The notes: a model not told the origin generated them from the sequence alone. A DNA stretch of 64,000 nucleotides from Cerrena zonata (GCA_038087015.1 JASBNA010000067.1:124001-188000); one strand, 5' to 3'. Positions 35,551 through 49,143 are shown, numbered from the stretch's first letter. Numbers and translations are program-made.

Positions 35551-37005
35551 TTAATCGAACCCGGACCACTCTTCGGCTGCTTCTTCACTTGCTTCTTCAT
35601 CTGCTTCTTTGCTTTTGCTCCCTTTTTTCACAAAACAAGCTGCAAAAAAACCAATACCACCATCCTCTTTTGGTACTGCTCTAACACACCCGCCAGCCAA
35701 TTCGGTACATTTATTCTTGTCTCCTTCACAAATAGCCGTGAACTCTTCTTCCCAGCCTCTTCTTTCCCAGGACGGTATCACTATTTCTCTGGAGGCTAAG
35801 GTCCAACCTTGAGCTTTAATTTGAGCATCCATCAATAAATCAACAACCACCCTTTCATTTTCATGTGGGTGAATAGAACATGTGGAATATACAACTTTTC
35901 TAGCTTTTGGAAATGATAAAGCATGTTTCATAATGGTGAATTGAAATGAAGCCAACTTATTCAATCGTTCATTGTCAATCCGTTCTTCAGATCCATCATG
36001 TTCTTCTTGACTGTCTTCGATTGCACGCCCAAATATACCGGACCCACTACATGAAGGATCAACCACAAGTCCAGTTACATTAGGGAAATCTGTCGGCTTT
36101 GTTGTCGTAAAGTCAGCGTGAGTGACTTGAATTAGGTTCTGTTTAGATTTTCCAGTTGCCTTTTCACACATCATACTTAAAATTTTCAGTCGTCTTTGAT
36201 CTCTTTCAAATGCGTAAACAACCCCATTTGGATCGTCTGATGGAATCAAACTTGCAGAATGAGTGGTTTTATTCCCAGGGGCTGCACAGGCATCAATAAT
36301 CTCATGATGGATATCTTTGGGATCGTTATTCAAAATCACGGCTGGAAAACAGGAAGCACGATCTTGAATTATTACTTCACCGTCTAGGTATGCTTTGGTT
36401 GAAGTGAGTTTTTCCTTAGGATGAATACCAAATAGGTTTGGAACGTAGTCGTCATTATATACTAAACCTGTCTGGGTTAATTCCTCTAAAGAGCCAACCG
36501 GCTGCAAATTCGTGAAAAATGAATGTTTTTCGTGAAATTCATGCGGGCTTATTTTAATGGTGTTGATACGACACCAACGAACTGGTGTCTCGTCTTCATC
36601 GATGCCCCCTTTCGTAGGTAACTCTTCAGCACTCTTAACCTTATGTTTTAATTTCAACTTAGTGAATTCAGCTTGTAATCTAGTCTTGTGTTGAAGAAAT
36701 GCATCTTTGATCGGATGCTTCCCCAGTTGAATTCTTCCTTTAGAAGAAAACAATAAGTCATGCACCAACAACATGAGTAAGTTATCTGTTATCTTGAGCT
36801 TCTTGGTTTGCAAGCCTGTCTTTATTTTGGATTTTTTGATTATTTCCATTATATATGTCTTATATTTCAACGTTTGGTAAACCACGGCATATATGTGTTT
36901 AGGGGAGCTGGCTAGCTTGGGACTATTGAATATTCTAGTCTTCAAACTTCCATTCTTGTCCTTTGGAAGTGTCAAGAACTTCTCTGCTTCGAAGTAAAAC
37001 TTCAT
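35551..37005 (-). CDS. RCM1: 25S rRNA m5C methyltransferase Rcm1
   Basis: NOP2/Sun family (NSUN5-like) enzyme that methylates a cytosine in 25S rRNA in the nucleolus. 484 aa, intact. The N-terminus MKFYFEAEKFL and LQTKKLKITDNLLMLLVHDLLFSSKGRIQLGKHPIKDAFLQHK are typical of Rcm1. The catalytic core has DRASCFPAVIL, the SAM loop DACAAPGNKTTHSA, VYAFERDQRRLKIL, the Cys motif VDPSCSGSGIFGR and the second Cys in VYSTCSIHPHENE. The acidic tail EADEEASEEAAEEWSGFD is low complexity. It is divergent from the Ark/Prk kinase. Confidence 0.93.
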   Translation of the reverse strand: MKFYFEAEKFLTLPKDKNGSLKTRIFNSPKLASSPKHIYAVVYQTLKYKTYIMEIIKKSKIKTGLQTKKLKITDNLLMLLVHDLLFSSKGRIQLGKHPIKDAFLQHKTRLQAEFTKLKLKHKVKSAEELPTKGGIDEDETPVRWCRINTIKISPHEFHEKHSFFTNLQPVGSLEELTQTGLVYNDDYVPNLFGIHPKEKLTSTKAYLDGEVIIQDRASCFPAVILNNDPKDIHHEIIDACAAPGNKTTHSASLIPSDDPNGVVYAFERDQRRLKILSMMCEKATGKSKQNLIQVTHADFTTTKPTDFPNVTGLVVDPSCSGSGIFGRAIEDSQEEHDGSEERIDNERLNKLASFQFTIMKHALSFPKARKVVYSTCSIHPHENERVVVDLLMDAQIKAQGWTLASREIVIPSWERRGWEEEFTAICEGDKNKCTELAGGCVRAVPKEDGGIGFFAACFVKKGSKSKEADEEASEEAAEEWSGFD

Positions 37006-37335
37006 TCTTCTCTGTCTTCTTAGAAGATGCCTTCAATATTAGATACGAATGCTATTTTTTTTTTTTTTTTCAGTCTTCGCAATTACCTAATGAATAAAAT
37101 GAGCAAAAACAAAAAAAAAAGTACTAAGAAATCACAGATTTAGTGCGAGACTGTTGTTCAAAACAGAATTTCGAAACTAAAATTCGAGTAAAGACTACCC
37201 CAATAATAGTCCGTGCTTCTTGATCGATACCAGCTCGTGAATAGATCATTCTCCTGCTAAAAGTCATATAATATACTGGAAAGTCTACTTATTAGTAGTG
37301 ACTTTTTGCTAGAAAAGCTTCCAAGATAACCAATC
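37006..37335. other. Divergent promoter between RCM1 and the Ark/Prk kinase
   Basis: 330 bp with a T tract at about 37055-37071 and an A tract near 37112-37120. No ORF or RNA gene seen; no perfect PAC element was spotted. Confidence 0.5.
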
Positions 37336-39617
<2,282 letters not shown>

Positions 39618-39882
39618 AATCTTTTCGACTTTATTGGTTTATAAACAACTTCTGCATTAGGATGCACAAAACCTTCTCTTCATGTAACTATACCTTTTTT
39701 ATCTTTCGTTCGTCAATGACAATCTTAATCGACCACGAGATCACTTTTAGAGTAAGCATTTACATAAATTAATAAATCGTTCAAAAAACTAACTTGTTAA
39801 GATACATAATGAAAAAAAAAAAGTTTAATGTAAAAAAAAAAGAAAAAAAAAATTTTACGTTAAAAGATATTTCAGAGATAAT

Positions 39883-42493
39883 TTAATTACTTGCATCACT
39901 ACTGCTGAAATCTTCAATTGAATCTAGAATAAAATCAACACCCTCATCAAAGCGTTCACTCACCACATCCCACAAACCATCGACAGAAGCCTTTAACACC
40001 CTACCAAATTTCCTTCTTGGTTTCTTTGCAGCATCATCATTTGATTCGCTCAGACCATTAGCATATCTTGAACTACCAGATGCATTTCCTGCCCAACATG
40101 GATTTAAACAACTCGTAAATACAACAGAATTTCTGTAATACCAATCAACCATCGATTCATCCATTACAGGAACCAATGCTTTCAAAGTAGATCTGTTAAC
40201 GAAGGCAACAGTACCTTTAACCAAGTCTTTAATTTCTTGTGATGGTCTCTTTGCATATAAATGAACAATCGATTGATAAGAATCACCATATCCAATGAAT
40301 GCTAATTTATTCAATTGAGAAAAATATGAGATATAGTTGTCCCAAATGTATAATAAAAGCTCTTGAGAGAAAATTATAGGATTATAATTAGAATTAGATG
40401 AGGAATCATTTCCAGAAGAACCTTGCTTACCATTCGAATCTTGATTAGAACTAAACGATGGGAAGGCCAATGCAAAGGAGGGTATGTTGATATCAATGTA
40501 TCCAATTTTACCACTAGGTGGATCGGAGGAATTTGCAGTTTCGTGATTTATTTTTTCAATGACTTGGGTAAATGGATGTTCAAGTACAACTGATGAACTA
40601 CCTTCAATATTACCATTTATTGGGTTAACGTTAGCCCAAACTTCTGGTGGGATCGTGAATTGATAGTATGATGGTGTTGCAATCGTAAATATCTGGACTG
40701 GCAACGACCAACTCATCAAGATGAGGAGGTAAATCAATGCTAAAAGTAGCGTGTTTATCATCTGAGGAATCCAAAATAGGTAAGCTTATGAAAGAGTATT
40801 TATTGAACAATTCATTTACTTGATTGGCTCTAATTGGGTCTGCTATGTTTGATAACTTGAAAGCTGGTGTATTTGAGTTTGTAGGTAAGTCATAAGCATC
40901 ATCAAAAGTATTTGAAGGATTACCTGGTTTCATGGATTTCCAATATTTAGCTTGAAATTTGATAACTTCATCAATTACTTCTAAAGTCTCTAATTGAGGT
41001 TGGGAAGAGATTGTTTTTTCTGGAGGTTCGCCAACTAATACTTTAGCAACACCTAATGCACTTTTACTAATTGAGTCTAAATTATAACCACCTTCTAAGA
41101 TCACTGATAATTTACCCTTAGCAATAGCTTTTAACATGTGAGTCATATGTCCATATCCAGCAGGAGTGACATGACAACCACCAATGATATCACCATCAGC
41201 AGCATCAAACCCAGAGCTAACAATGATTAAATCAGGATCAAATTCACAAATGATGGGAATGACAACTTTACGGAAAGCATATATGTAATCGCTATCAGTC
41301 ATACCAGAATTTCTCCACGGTATGTTCACAGAAAACCCTTCACCAGGACCTTCACCAGAATTAGTATGACAACCATATTTTGTTCCAGGATAAAATTTAC
41401 CATTCTCATAACGATGTAAAGAGATATAAAGTACTCTTGGATCATTATAGAAAGATTTTTGAGTACCATTACCATGGTGAATGTCCCAATCAACTATAAC
41501 AATTTTTCTAACTGATTCTGGATAAGATTTAAGACAATTTTTAGCAGCAACTGCAACATTACTGAATAAACAAAACCCACCAGGAGTGTCTGGTTCAGCA
41601 TGATGACCCGGAGGTCTAACAATAGCCATTGAGTTCTTAACTTTACCTTCAATGACAGCTTTACAAGCTTCGATAGTACCTCCACAAGATAATTTTGCCA
41701 GGAGTAAAGAATCGTTATTAACATAGATCGAGTCACCTTTTTCAGTTTCTTCTAGTAACTGTTCACGGGACATTGATTCGGTTGATTCTATATAATTTAA
41801 ATGATCTTCTGAGTGAACTTCTAAGATTTCTTCTGAAGTTGCTTCTCTAATTGGGATTTTAACCATTAAAGGACCAATATCTTCGGCTCCTGATAATGAA
41901 GTATCTTGGATGAGACCCGCTTCGGCTAGTCTCTTATATATACGATAAATTCGGCGAGGATCTTCTGGATGAGGATCAATGTACTCAAAGTAGGAAGTGA
42001 AAATTTTGGCGTGATATCTCATACGAACATCATAAACCAATCCGGTCTTCAATGGAGAATAGAATAACTGGGGTTTTGTCGGAGGAACCACGATGATATT
42101 GTGTTTCTTATGTATAATTGAGTTTTCACTCTTCAACTCACCATCTTCTACTTTTTGCCTTTTAACAGTAGGACCATCATGTTGGCCATTGGATTCTTCA
42201 TTTCCACTGATGGTTTCAGCTTCTAGCTTAATTTCTTCTTCCAAACCACTGCTGTCTTTACTCTCTCCATTCACCTTCGAATCCACCTCCATATCCTGTG
42301 TCTGTGCTGGATTCTCTGGAGTATCGGATCTGGAAGGTTTTTCAGTGTTATTGTTTTTCTCAATTTCTGCATTATCAGACAGAACATCTTTCACGTCTCC
42401 GTTCGAGGACATTTCCACTGCATCTGTCACTTCTACCTTCACTTGGGGGTCCTTAGCTTTCTCCAACAGCGGAGACCTAGACCCTTCAGACAT
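39883..42493 (-). CDS. HDA1: Class II histone deacetylase Hda1 (one frameshift)
   Basis: Zinc-dependent lysine deacetylase of the Hda1-Hda2-Hda3 repressor complex. The ATG at 42493 (MSEGSRSPLLEKAKD) is preferred over upstream T/A-rich sequence. After an acidic N-terminus of about 150 residues, the catalytic domain shows GLVYDVRMRYHAKI, RPPGHHAEPDTPGGFCLFSN, VDWDIHHGNGTQKSF, SSGFDAADGDIIGG and VILEGGYNL with its metal and catalytic residues. The C-terminal Arb2-like domain is split: ILSIHDPTRSLG stops, while the other frame continues PPEVWANVNPINGN. One extra C near 40650 (ATCCCACC for ATCCACC) restores HDPPEVWANVNP. The corrected length is about 869 aa, as expected for the family. Confidence 0.93.
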
Positions 42494-43137
42494 AATTAAT
42501 TGGCCGTAGTTGTTGGAAAAAAGAAAATACAAAAAAAAAAAAAAAAAAAACTTATAGTAAGAAAAAGAAAAAGAATGGCTAATTCCAAAGGTAAATACAA
42601 TGTCACACCAAAAGCTGGAAAAAGTCGAACAAGCAGGAAGTACTCTGGGAAAACGAGCGAACAGAAAATGGCTTCAGTAATTGAAAAAAAAAAAAATCAC
42701 TAAAGAAGGGAACAGAAACTGAAAAAAAAAAAAAGAAAAAGTCACTAAACAAACGGAAAAAAAGAAAAAAAGAGAGACAAGAGGCACTTTCTTAGATTGA
42801 AGTCACGATTAGCAGCAGGTCAAGGTGGGTCTGCATGTCAATCCCGGCAGAAAAATTGATGCGAATAAACAGCTTGTGCTGAGAGCCAGTCGAGTCAGAA
42901 AAATGCAAAAGAAGCTCTAAGCAGACGTAAGTACAACTCAAGGAGAAACCGTCTTCCAGTGCTTTTGGTTTTTCCTCGCTGATTGCATATCACACTTACT
43001 ATTAATGGTAATTGACGATAATCGTTCTGGATGCATGCTTATGTAACTTATTATTCCGAATGGGGAAGCATCTGCACCTACTAATGGAGAAGCGAAAGCA
43101 GAAGCGTTTTTCAACTAGCATTCTCTTTAACTTGGCC
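42494..43137. other. Divergent region between HDA1 and the Pmu1-like gene
   Basis: 644 bp rich in A runs (42533-42550, 42685-42696, 42721-42734). A 42-codon open frame from 42574 (MANSKGKYNVTPKAGKSRT) is Lys/Ser-rich and has no relatives I know; the A runs explain much of its composition. Upstream in-frame ATG at 43060 could be an alternative Pmu1-like start. Confidence 0.5.
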
Positions 43138-44100
43138 ATGTCTTTACTAGTGCCCAACCAGCGGGACCATGTTGATGCCCATGCTGACTTGGATCAGGAT
43201 GAGCTTTACCGTGGTTTGGTAGAGAAGATCCGCTTGAGTCCCCGCAGGAGTTGTCCTGGAGGTTCAGTGCAGTACCGGGATTCTTTGTTCAGTCTGATCC
43301 AGACACTGATGATATGAGTTTCAATTACGCATTACAAGATTTTGGATTGAAGAAGCCTTGGGAGCAGCTAATTGAGGAGGTGGATCATCTCAATGAGACG
43401 AGTGCTGGAAATGAATGCTACAAGGTGGTTTTTTTGGCTCGTCATGGTCAGGGATTCCACAATATTGCCAGCCAGAAATTCTCCAAGGAAGATTGGATGG
43501 CCAAATGGAGATTTTTGGGTACTGATGGCGAGATCACTTGGGGCCCCGATCCCGACTTGACCGAGTTGGGGGTTCAGCAGGCAGGTCAGAATAACGAATT
43601 CTGGTTAGATCAGCTATCTAAAGGAGCTCCATTCCCGTCGAAGTTTTTCGTGTCTCCTTTGAGACGTTCAGCTAGCACTTTGGTTCATACTTGGAAATCA
43701 ATCGATATTCCAAAACCAGTGGTGTGTGAAGGTGTAAGAGAAACCATAGGTCTTCATCTTTGTCACAAGAGATCTACAAAATCAACCATCGAGCAGTTAT
43801 TCCCCAACTTCGACTTTGAGCCTGGGTTTACCGAAGACGATCAACTCGAGCGAGTTTATTCATCTGAAAAGGAACAGCTCCATGAACAGTTTCTTCGTAT
43901 TAACTATTTTCTACAGAAGCTTTTCGAATCGGACTGGGATGGAGAAAAAGTTGATAAGTCTGCTGACTCAACCTTCGTTAACGTGACTTCTCACGCCTGG
44001 TACCATGAGAGCATTTATCACAGTAGTCAATCATAGAAAGTTCACCATTCCTACCGGTGGCCAAATACCCATCGTAGTGAAGGGAGTCAGAAAAGTATAA
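43138..44100 (+). CDS. PMU1: Pmu1-like histidine-phosphatase superfamily protein (two frameshifts)
   Basis: Member of the phosphoglycerate mutase-like phosphatase group related to yeast Pmu1; substrates of the group are varied. Three frames join into one protein of about 320 aa. The first is MSLLVPNQRDHV..KIRLSP, the second is QELSWRFSAVPGFFVQSDPDTDD through the RHG active site VVFLARHGQGFHNIA, FFVSPLRRSASTLVHTW and ETIGLHLCHKRSTK, and the third is HAGTMRAFITVVNHRKF to the stop at 44098. A missing C in the CCCC run at 43240-43243 and an extra C near 43996 explain both breaks. The second catalytic His lies in TSHAGTMRA and is lost without correction. The start could instead be 43060. Confidence 0.85.
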
Positions 44101-44155
44101 GTCATGTATATATTTATAAACTAAACAGTCTATAAAGTGGTTCAAATCAGTAAAA

Positions 44156-45384
44156 CTAATAGGGCTTGAATCTAACATCCTTCTTTTTCTTGTCTTTCTT
44201 ATCCTTTTTATCCTTCTTATCCTTCTTATCCTTCTTCTCCTTCTTTTCTTTCCGTTCTTTCTTTTCTTTATCTCTTTGTTCTCTTCTCTCTTTCTTCTCT
44301 TGTTTTTCTTTCTTCTTTTGTTTCTTTTCATCTTCATCAGCAGAGATTTCCATCGAGCTCGATTGAACATTGGTTCTGGTCAATGGATCAAATGGCATTT
44401 CCCATGCTCTCACACTACCATCTTCACCGCAGGTCAATGCTTTCTTCGTACCGGGAATAACTAAAACATCCCTCACAACCTCTTCTCCATGAGCCCCCGG
44501 GAACCACACTGGTTTTGCTAACTCAATTTCTTCCTTGATAGGATCGAAACTGTATAATGAAAGTTTTTGCAGAGAATTAGCACCATACGAAACAAATCCT
44601 GCCGGATTAATATCTACTACATATTCACAATCGGGCCATTGAGATCTAACATCTCCAAATTCGTGTGGTGCGGGCTCTTCAACTTGTTCGTAGTTGGTGC
44701 TATTCAATTCGTAAATAGAAAAGGTTTCCATATGGGATAATGCAGCAATTCTATTTTCACGAAGGAAAATGACACGAGTGAATCGATGCAAAGTTGATGA
44801 CTTGATGAAGCGCCTCCTCTTCATCCGGCTCATTCAAATCGTAAATATTAACGTAACCATCTGTTGATCCAGACATTAAGTATCTCGGATTGCTAGGATG
44901 AAATTTGATATCAGTTATATCATCGTGATGTGAATCAACAAACGATCTCACCACTTCGTCAGGCTTGTTCAAATCCCAAATATGTAGCTCTGCATCAACT
45001 CCACCCAATTCGGTACCTGCTGCTAATAATTTGGCTTCCTCTGAATAATCAAGAGATATGAAGTTGGATTTCTTTGCATTATTAAACTTATAGACTGGGG
45101 TTTTGCTGTCTGAGCGTAAATCCCACACCTTAATACCGTCAGTCGAAGCAGACGCTAACATATGACTGCCTACTTTCTTTATGACGTTAATACTAGATTC
45201 GTGGGCGTTTGGTATTGTCAAGTATTGCCAGAGATTGTAATTGTTGCAAACTGTAGACATTCAACCCACCTCGACTATCGGATGCAGCAAAACATCCACC
45301 ATGCAATTCAGGGAAGAACGCAAGATTCAAGATCCATGTATCTGGAGTACTGGAAGACCATGTGTGTTGCAAGATTGCTCTCAT
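44156..45384 (-). CDS. WD40-repeat protein, WDR89/YNL035C-like (two frameshifts)
   Basis: Beta-propeller protein related to human WDR89 and uncharacterised yeast nuclear protein Ynl035c. Frames in order: MRAILQHTW..SLQQLQSLAIL; then TIPNAHESSINVIKKVGSHMLASASTDGIKVWDLR..SGSTDGYVNIYDL..HQVINFASIH; then RVIFLRENRIAALSH..LTCGEDGSVRAWEMPFDP. Extra bases near 45219 and 44777 account for the two shifts. The corrected length is about 408 aa. The C-terminus is a strongly charged Lys/Glu tail with about six KKD repeats and ends DVRFKPY; the repeat coding DNA (TCCTTCTTA units on the plus strand) is itself a tandem repeat. A GTAAGT sequence directly before the ATG is probably coincidental. Function unknown; a ribosome-biogenesis role would be speculation. 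Confidence 0.82.
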
Positions 45385-45619
45385 ACTTACTTTGAACCAA
45401 CCCGTTAGGGCTTCATTAAGAATTTAGCACTTCATCGCTCTTTTTTTTTAAAAAAAAACTTCGAATTTTGCGGATGGAGAATATCAAACAAAAAAAAAAA
45501 ATTAAAGAAAAAAACGAAAAGTATAAACAAGATAAGGATAATACAAAAACTTTCTCCTAACATCAATAACTCCGTTTGTCGTTAACCACTCACGAAAGTC
45601 AGAGTAACTATACTTCAGG

Positions 45620-47680
45620 ATGAGTAGTATTGTTAAAAAAACTTCACATTTCACCCCTAAACTAAAAAAGAACCCTATCAAAAAAAAGAAGCTTGCCTCC
45701 TCTTCAAAAGCTTCTCCATCTACGCCCCCTGCTACCCAGACTACCCAACCAGAAAAGCCAGTTTCAGCTGAATCACAAGTCGGTGCCTCACAAGAAGAAC
45801 AGGTTCCAATTGAAAATGAAATTTCTGCTCCACAATCCCCTCCTCAAACTCAAATCGAGACTTCCCAAGCTAATTTGAGAGACTCGTCTATAGCAAGTGC
45901 CGATATACAAGCTCCAAGTGAAGCTGAGTCAACTAAGGAAGCTGTTGGAAAGCCTAGTTTCAATTTTACTTTAAATGAAGTGCAAACTAAGGATGGTGAC
46001 ACACAAGTACCTAACAAGGCATCTGTAAGCGCCGCAGAAGCGGATGAAGATGTTGATCCTAAAGATATGTCCCGTGGGAGAACAACTACTGAAGTCGCAG
46101 CTGAAAGTAAACCAGATCATGAAGTTTTCAAAAAACCAGATGACCGTAATCCTTCGGTTTCCTCGACAAGAAGACGCTCTTCGGTACGTCCGCCTCATAG
46201 ATTAAGTGGTATATCTCAAAGTTTGATGAGACCAAGGTCTGATTCTTCCTCAATAGCTCATGGTGGTCAGGAAGATTCCGAACCTATTAAGATAGGTATA
46301 CCAATGACAAGACCAAAAAGAAGAAGATCATCATTGGCATCTTTTAGCAATAAGAAAAGACCTTCATTCATAGGTACCCCAGTTCCAGCGGTTATTGAAG
46401 TTCCAAGAAATCAGAGTGAAACAACAGAGATAGAAGCTACACCTGCACCAACCAACGAAGATATTTATGCAAATGACGATAAGGATTTAAAGGATGATCC
46501 TATTGGCCCAATTAACGAAAATCATGAATTCGTCGTAGGTGTTGATCCTAGAACCAAAAAATTGAGAAAGTTTAGAAGACGAACTCAAGAGAATAGACAC
46601 GAAGATGCCAGAATAGAACGAGCTATGAATCCTGACTATATACCCGTTGCCCCAGTTGATTTAGAACGAAGAATAACTAGTGCCAAACAAATACCTCGTC
46701 TTGAATCTCTTAAAGTAGAACCCCATCTTTATTCAGATATCAAAATTTCAACTGAAAAATTATCCATGGCTGAACTATGTAAGCCAACATTTCCAATCGG
46801 GGAAATAAGCTCTGAATTTGAAAAAGCACAATCAGCGCAAGCAATAATCAAAGCAAGAAGGGATCAACGTCGATTGGCAAGAGAATATGCTAGGACTAAT
46901 CGTATATCATTGGAAGAAGCTTTGAGATTGAATCTTAATGAAAATGATCAAGAACAACTTGATAAACAAGAAGAAAACAAAAAAGCATTGAGTAAATTTA
47001 TAAATGAACAAGATGTCGAAGCAACACAAACCAATAGAATTCAACTTAATATTTTAGATGGTAAAATTCACTTTAATGAAGAGTCTACTATTGTTAATAA
47101 GCATGCTAACATGCCAACAAGAAATCACGAAATCTATGAAGAAAATCCATTTGAAAATCCAATAACTGCAGCAACTTATTCCAAGTGGCGTTTTACCGAT
47201 ATCTGGACCCCAGATGAGATGGTTACCTTTTATAATGCATTAAGTACTTGGGGAACAGATTTTACATTTATTGCTCAGTTATTTCCTTACAGAACAAGAA
47301 AACAAATTAAGCTGAAATTTATCAATGAGGAAAAGAAGTACCCTGAATTAGTAGAGTTGGCATTAAAGAGAAAATTGCCTGTTGATTTTGAAGCTTACTG
47401 TCGTGAAACTAATAAAAAATTCGATACTTTAGAAACTTATGAAGAAAAATTGAAGGAAATTAGAGAAGAGCATGAAAAACATATGGAAGAAATCAATCGT
47501 GAAAAGGAAAATGCTATGAAAGCAGATTTAGAAGCAAGTAGAAGAAGAGAAATCGAGATCAGAACCGGTGCTAAGCCAATGACTAGAAAGGAAAGAATTG
47601 TGCAATTACGTGCCAATGAAACAGTCGTTGGTTCTATTGATGATGTAAAGAAGAAGAAGGAGGTTGAAACTGAAGAATAG
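45620..47680 (+). CDS. BDP1: TFIIIB subunit Bdp1 (B double prime)
   Basis: Subunit of RNA polymerase III initiation factor TFIIIB, needed for transcription of tRNA, 5S and U6 genes. 686 aa, intact. The N-terminal 300 residues are Ser/Pro/Lys-rich and low complexity. The conserved centre includes FVVGVDPRTKKLRKFRRR, LPIGEISSEFEKAQSAQAIIKARRDQRRLAREYAR-type sequence, and the extended SANT domain KWRFTDIWTPDEMVTFYNALSTWGTDFTFIAQLFPYRTRKQIKLKFINEEK (about 515-575), diagnostic for Bdp1. A charged coiled-coil tail follows. The start ATG at 45620 lies after an A-rich leader. Confidence 0.95.
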   Translation: MSSIVKKTSHFTPKLKKNPIKKKKLASSSKASPSTPPATQTTQPEKPVSAESQVGASQEEQVPIENEISAPQSPPQTQIETSQANLRDSSIASADIQAPSEAESTKEAVGKPSFNFTLNEVQTKDGDTQVPNKASVSAAEADEDVDPKDMSRGRTTTEVAAESKPDHEVFKKPDDRNPSVSSTRRRSSVRPPHRLSGISQSLMRPRSDSSSIAHGGQEDSEPIKIGIPMTRPKRRRSSLASFSNKKRPSFIGTPVPAVIEVPRNQSETTEIEATPAPTNEDIYANDDKDLKDDPIGPINENHEFVVGVDPRTKKLRKFRRRTQENRHEDARIERAMNPDYIPVAPVDLERRITSAKQIPRLESLKVEPHLYSDIKISTEKLSMAELCKPTFPIGEISSEFEKAQSAQAIIKARRDQRRLAREYARTNRISLEEALRLNLNENDQEQLDKQEENKKALSKFINEQDVEATQTNRIQLNILDGKIHFNEESTIVNKHANMPTRNHEIYEENPFENPITAATYSKWRFTDIWTPDEMVTFYNALSTWGTDFTFIAQLFPYRTRKQIKLKFINEEKKYPELVELALKRKLPVDFEAYCRETNKKFDTLETYEEKLKEIREEHEKHMEEINREKENAMKADLEASRRREIEIRTGAKPMTRKERIVQLRANETVVGSIDDVKKKKEVETEE

Positions 47681-47968
47681 ATCATCTGTGTATTATGTAA
47701 CGATTTTTAATGATTAATCACTTATATAACCGTATGTGTAGTTTATGGGATGTTCGCAAAATAGGTCGCAAAATATCGCGTATACCTTGAACTGACTGTT
47801 TTTTTAAGTTTTTTTCATTAACAAGCTGAAATTTATCGTAGGATCAACCAATTCCAAGCAAGACCATTGACATATCGATTCAAGTACTCTCAAAAACGCC
47901 TTTCAATCCAGTGCGGGCACACTTTCAACATATTTCAGTTTTTTCGGTTCCAAAGATATCGCACAATC

Positions 47969-48772
47969 ATGTCATCGCCCAAAGACTACATTCTTGAGAC
48001 GTATCCAGATTTAAAAGAGTTACTGAATCGTAATAATCTAGTGAAATTCACCGTGAGACCCAAGTCAGGAATCTTTATTAAGTATGTTAAGCTTCCATTG
48101 TTGATAATGCTATCAACGATACTGATAACTTATTTGACATACTTGTTCAAATTTGGAGGGTATTGCAGTATTCTAGCTTCACAATTGAATCATAAGGTAA
48201 TAGGTTCAATCACCACGAATGATTTTAGTCATGAAGCAGCAAGTACGCTACTGATTAGTTTTTTCAGTATCCCGATTTCCATTGACCTATTTATGAACCC
48301 TGAAGAGCAATATGTGGATAAGATGTTGAGTTACGTTATTATACCGATAGTGTTATCTTCAATGATTATGATTACATATTGTTGGAATGAAGCCGAGGAT
48401 TCAATGACAGTTATTAAAGACTTAGGAATTCAACTACATTCATCGCCTAAATGGAGATTTTTCAAGAATCCTAAGAAAAGCAATCAAAATTTCATACCAT
48501 CTTCAGATATAATGGATATTGTAATACATGATATTTTCCACGGATATGGACAGACAATATTCTGCTTATATATATTAATGAAGAGCGGAGATCAAAAGGC
48601 TAGTTATATTGGCGGTATTCAGAGAGAGACGAATCTGAATCCAATCAAGGTGATTTTCCCTCAATTGATGCCCAGAAAGAAGATATTATTAGAAGTTTAT
48701 TATAATAGTAGGAAAGTTTTATTTGGAGACCAAATATACTGGAGGAAATCGAACCAAATTACAAAAGGATGA
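47969..48772 (+). CDS. GPI15: GPI-GlcNAc transferase subunit Gpi15 (PIG-H)
   Basis: Subunit of the ER complex that makes GlcNAc-phosphatidylinositol, the first step of GPI-anchor synthesis. The ATG at 47969 gives 267 aa; the frame upstream opens only from TTG. Two closely spaced hydrophobic hairpins (about 38-60 and 110-130) precede the PIG-H domain: DSMTVIKDLGIQLHSSPKWRFF, FIPSSDIMDIVIHDIFHGYGQTIF, VIFPQLMPRKKILLEVYYNSRKVLFG. These blocks match the PIG-H consensus. The protein is longer than mammalian PIG-H at its N-terminus, as in other yeasts. The frame is intact. Confidence 0.85.
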   Translation: MSSPKDYILETYPDLKELLNRNNLVKFTVRPKSGIFIKYVKLPLLIMLSTILITYLTYLFKFGGYCSILASQLNHKVIGSITTNDFSHEAASTLLISFFSIPISIDLFMNPEEQYVDKMLSYVIIPIVLSSMIMITYCWNEAEDSMTVIKDLGIQLHSSPKWRFFKNPKKSNQNFIPSSDIMDIVIHDIFHGYGQTIFCLYILMKSGDQKASYIGGIQRETNLNPIKVIFPQLMPRKKILLEVYYNSRKVLFGDQIYWRKSNQITKG

Positions 48773-48897
48773 AATGAAGCAAATTAAATAGACTCGTTGG
48801 AGTTATATTAAGAGAGAATGAATAAATATATTAAGGAAAGAACACCGGTAAAGATTCAAGAAATAAAAGAGTAGAGAAGATGTTTCATTATCGTAAA

Positions 48898-49143
48898 TTA
48901 CCACTCTCCCAATTGTTTAAAAACATGAGAGAATTTTTTTCTTTCAGCAATTGATACCACTCCTAAGCAAGCCAAAAGATATCCACTTACACTCAAGGCT
49001 AATTTTTGAGTATTGGTTAAGTTAGCAAAAGGAGAGAAATTCAAGCCGGGACCAGAAGTGCTGTAACTTAAATATTGGCGGGACATCAAGCCTCTTACAA
49101 GAGGTTTGGACAATATAGATTTGGATAAACTAGTGGATAACAT
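48898..49143 (-). CDS. Small putative mitochondrial membrane protein, 81 aa
   Basis: The ATG at 49143 gives MLSTSLSKSILSKPLVRGLMSRQYLSYSTSG, a textbook mitochondrial import signal with an Arg-rich, Ser-rich, acid-free helix and a plausible cleavage near RQYLSYS. A hydrophobic segment follows (LALSVSGYLLACLGVVSIA, about 50-68), then a basic end ERKKFSHVFKQLGEW. This layout suggests a single-pass inner-membrane subunit or assembly factor of a respiratory or ATP synthase complex. I do not recognise the family. It is convergent with GPI15, 125 bp apart. Coding status rests on the signal-plus-helix design and position between genes. Confidence 0.65.
   Translation of the reverse strand: MLSTSLSKSILSKPLVRGLMSRQYLSYSTSGPGLNFSPFANLTNTQKLALSVSGYLLACLGVVSIAERKKFSHVFKQLGEW

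Noticed and set aside
42574..42703. 42-codon Lys-rich frame between HDA1 and the Pmu1-like gene
   Set aside because: It depends on long A runs for its Lys residues, lacks any known motif and ends in a poly-A stretch. Weak, but not impossible.
45382..45390. GTAAGT directly before the ATG of the WDR89-like gene as a splice donor
   Set aside because: Upstream ATGs on that strand run into stops within a few codons and no branch point or acceptor fits.
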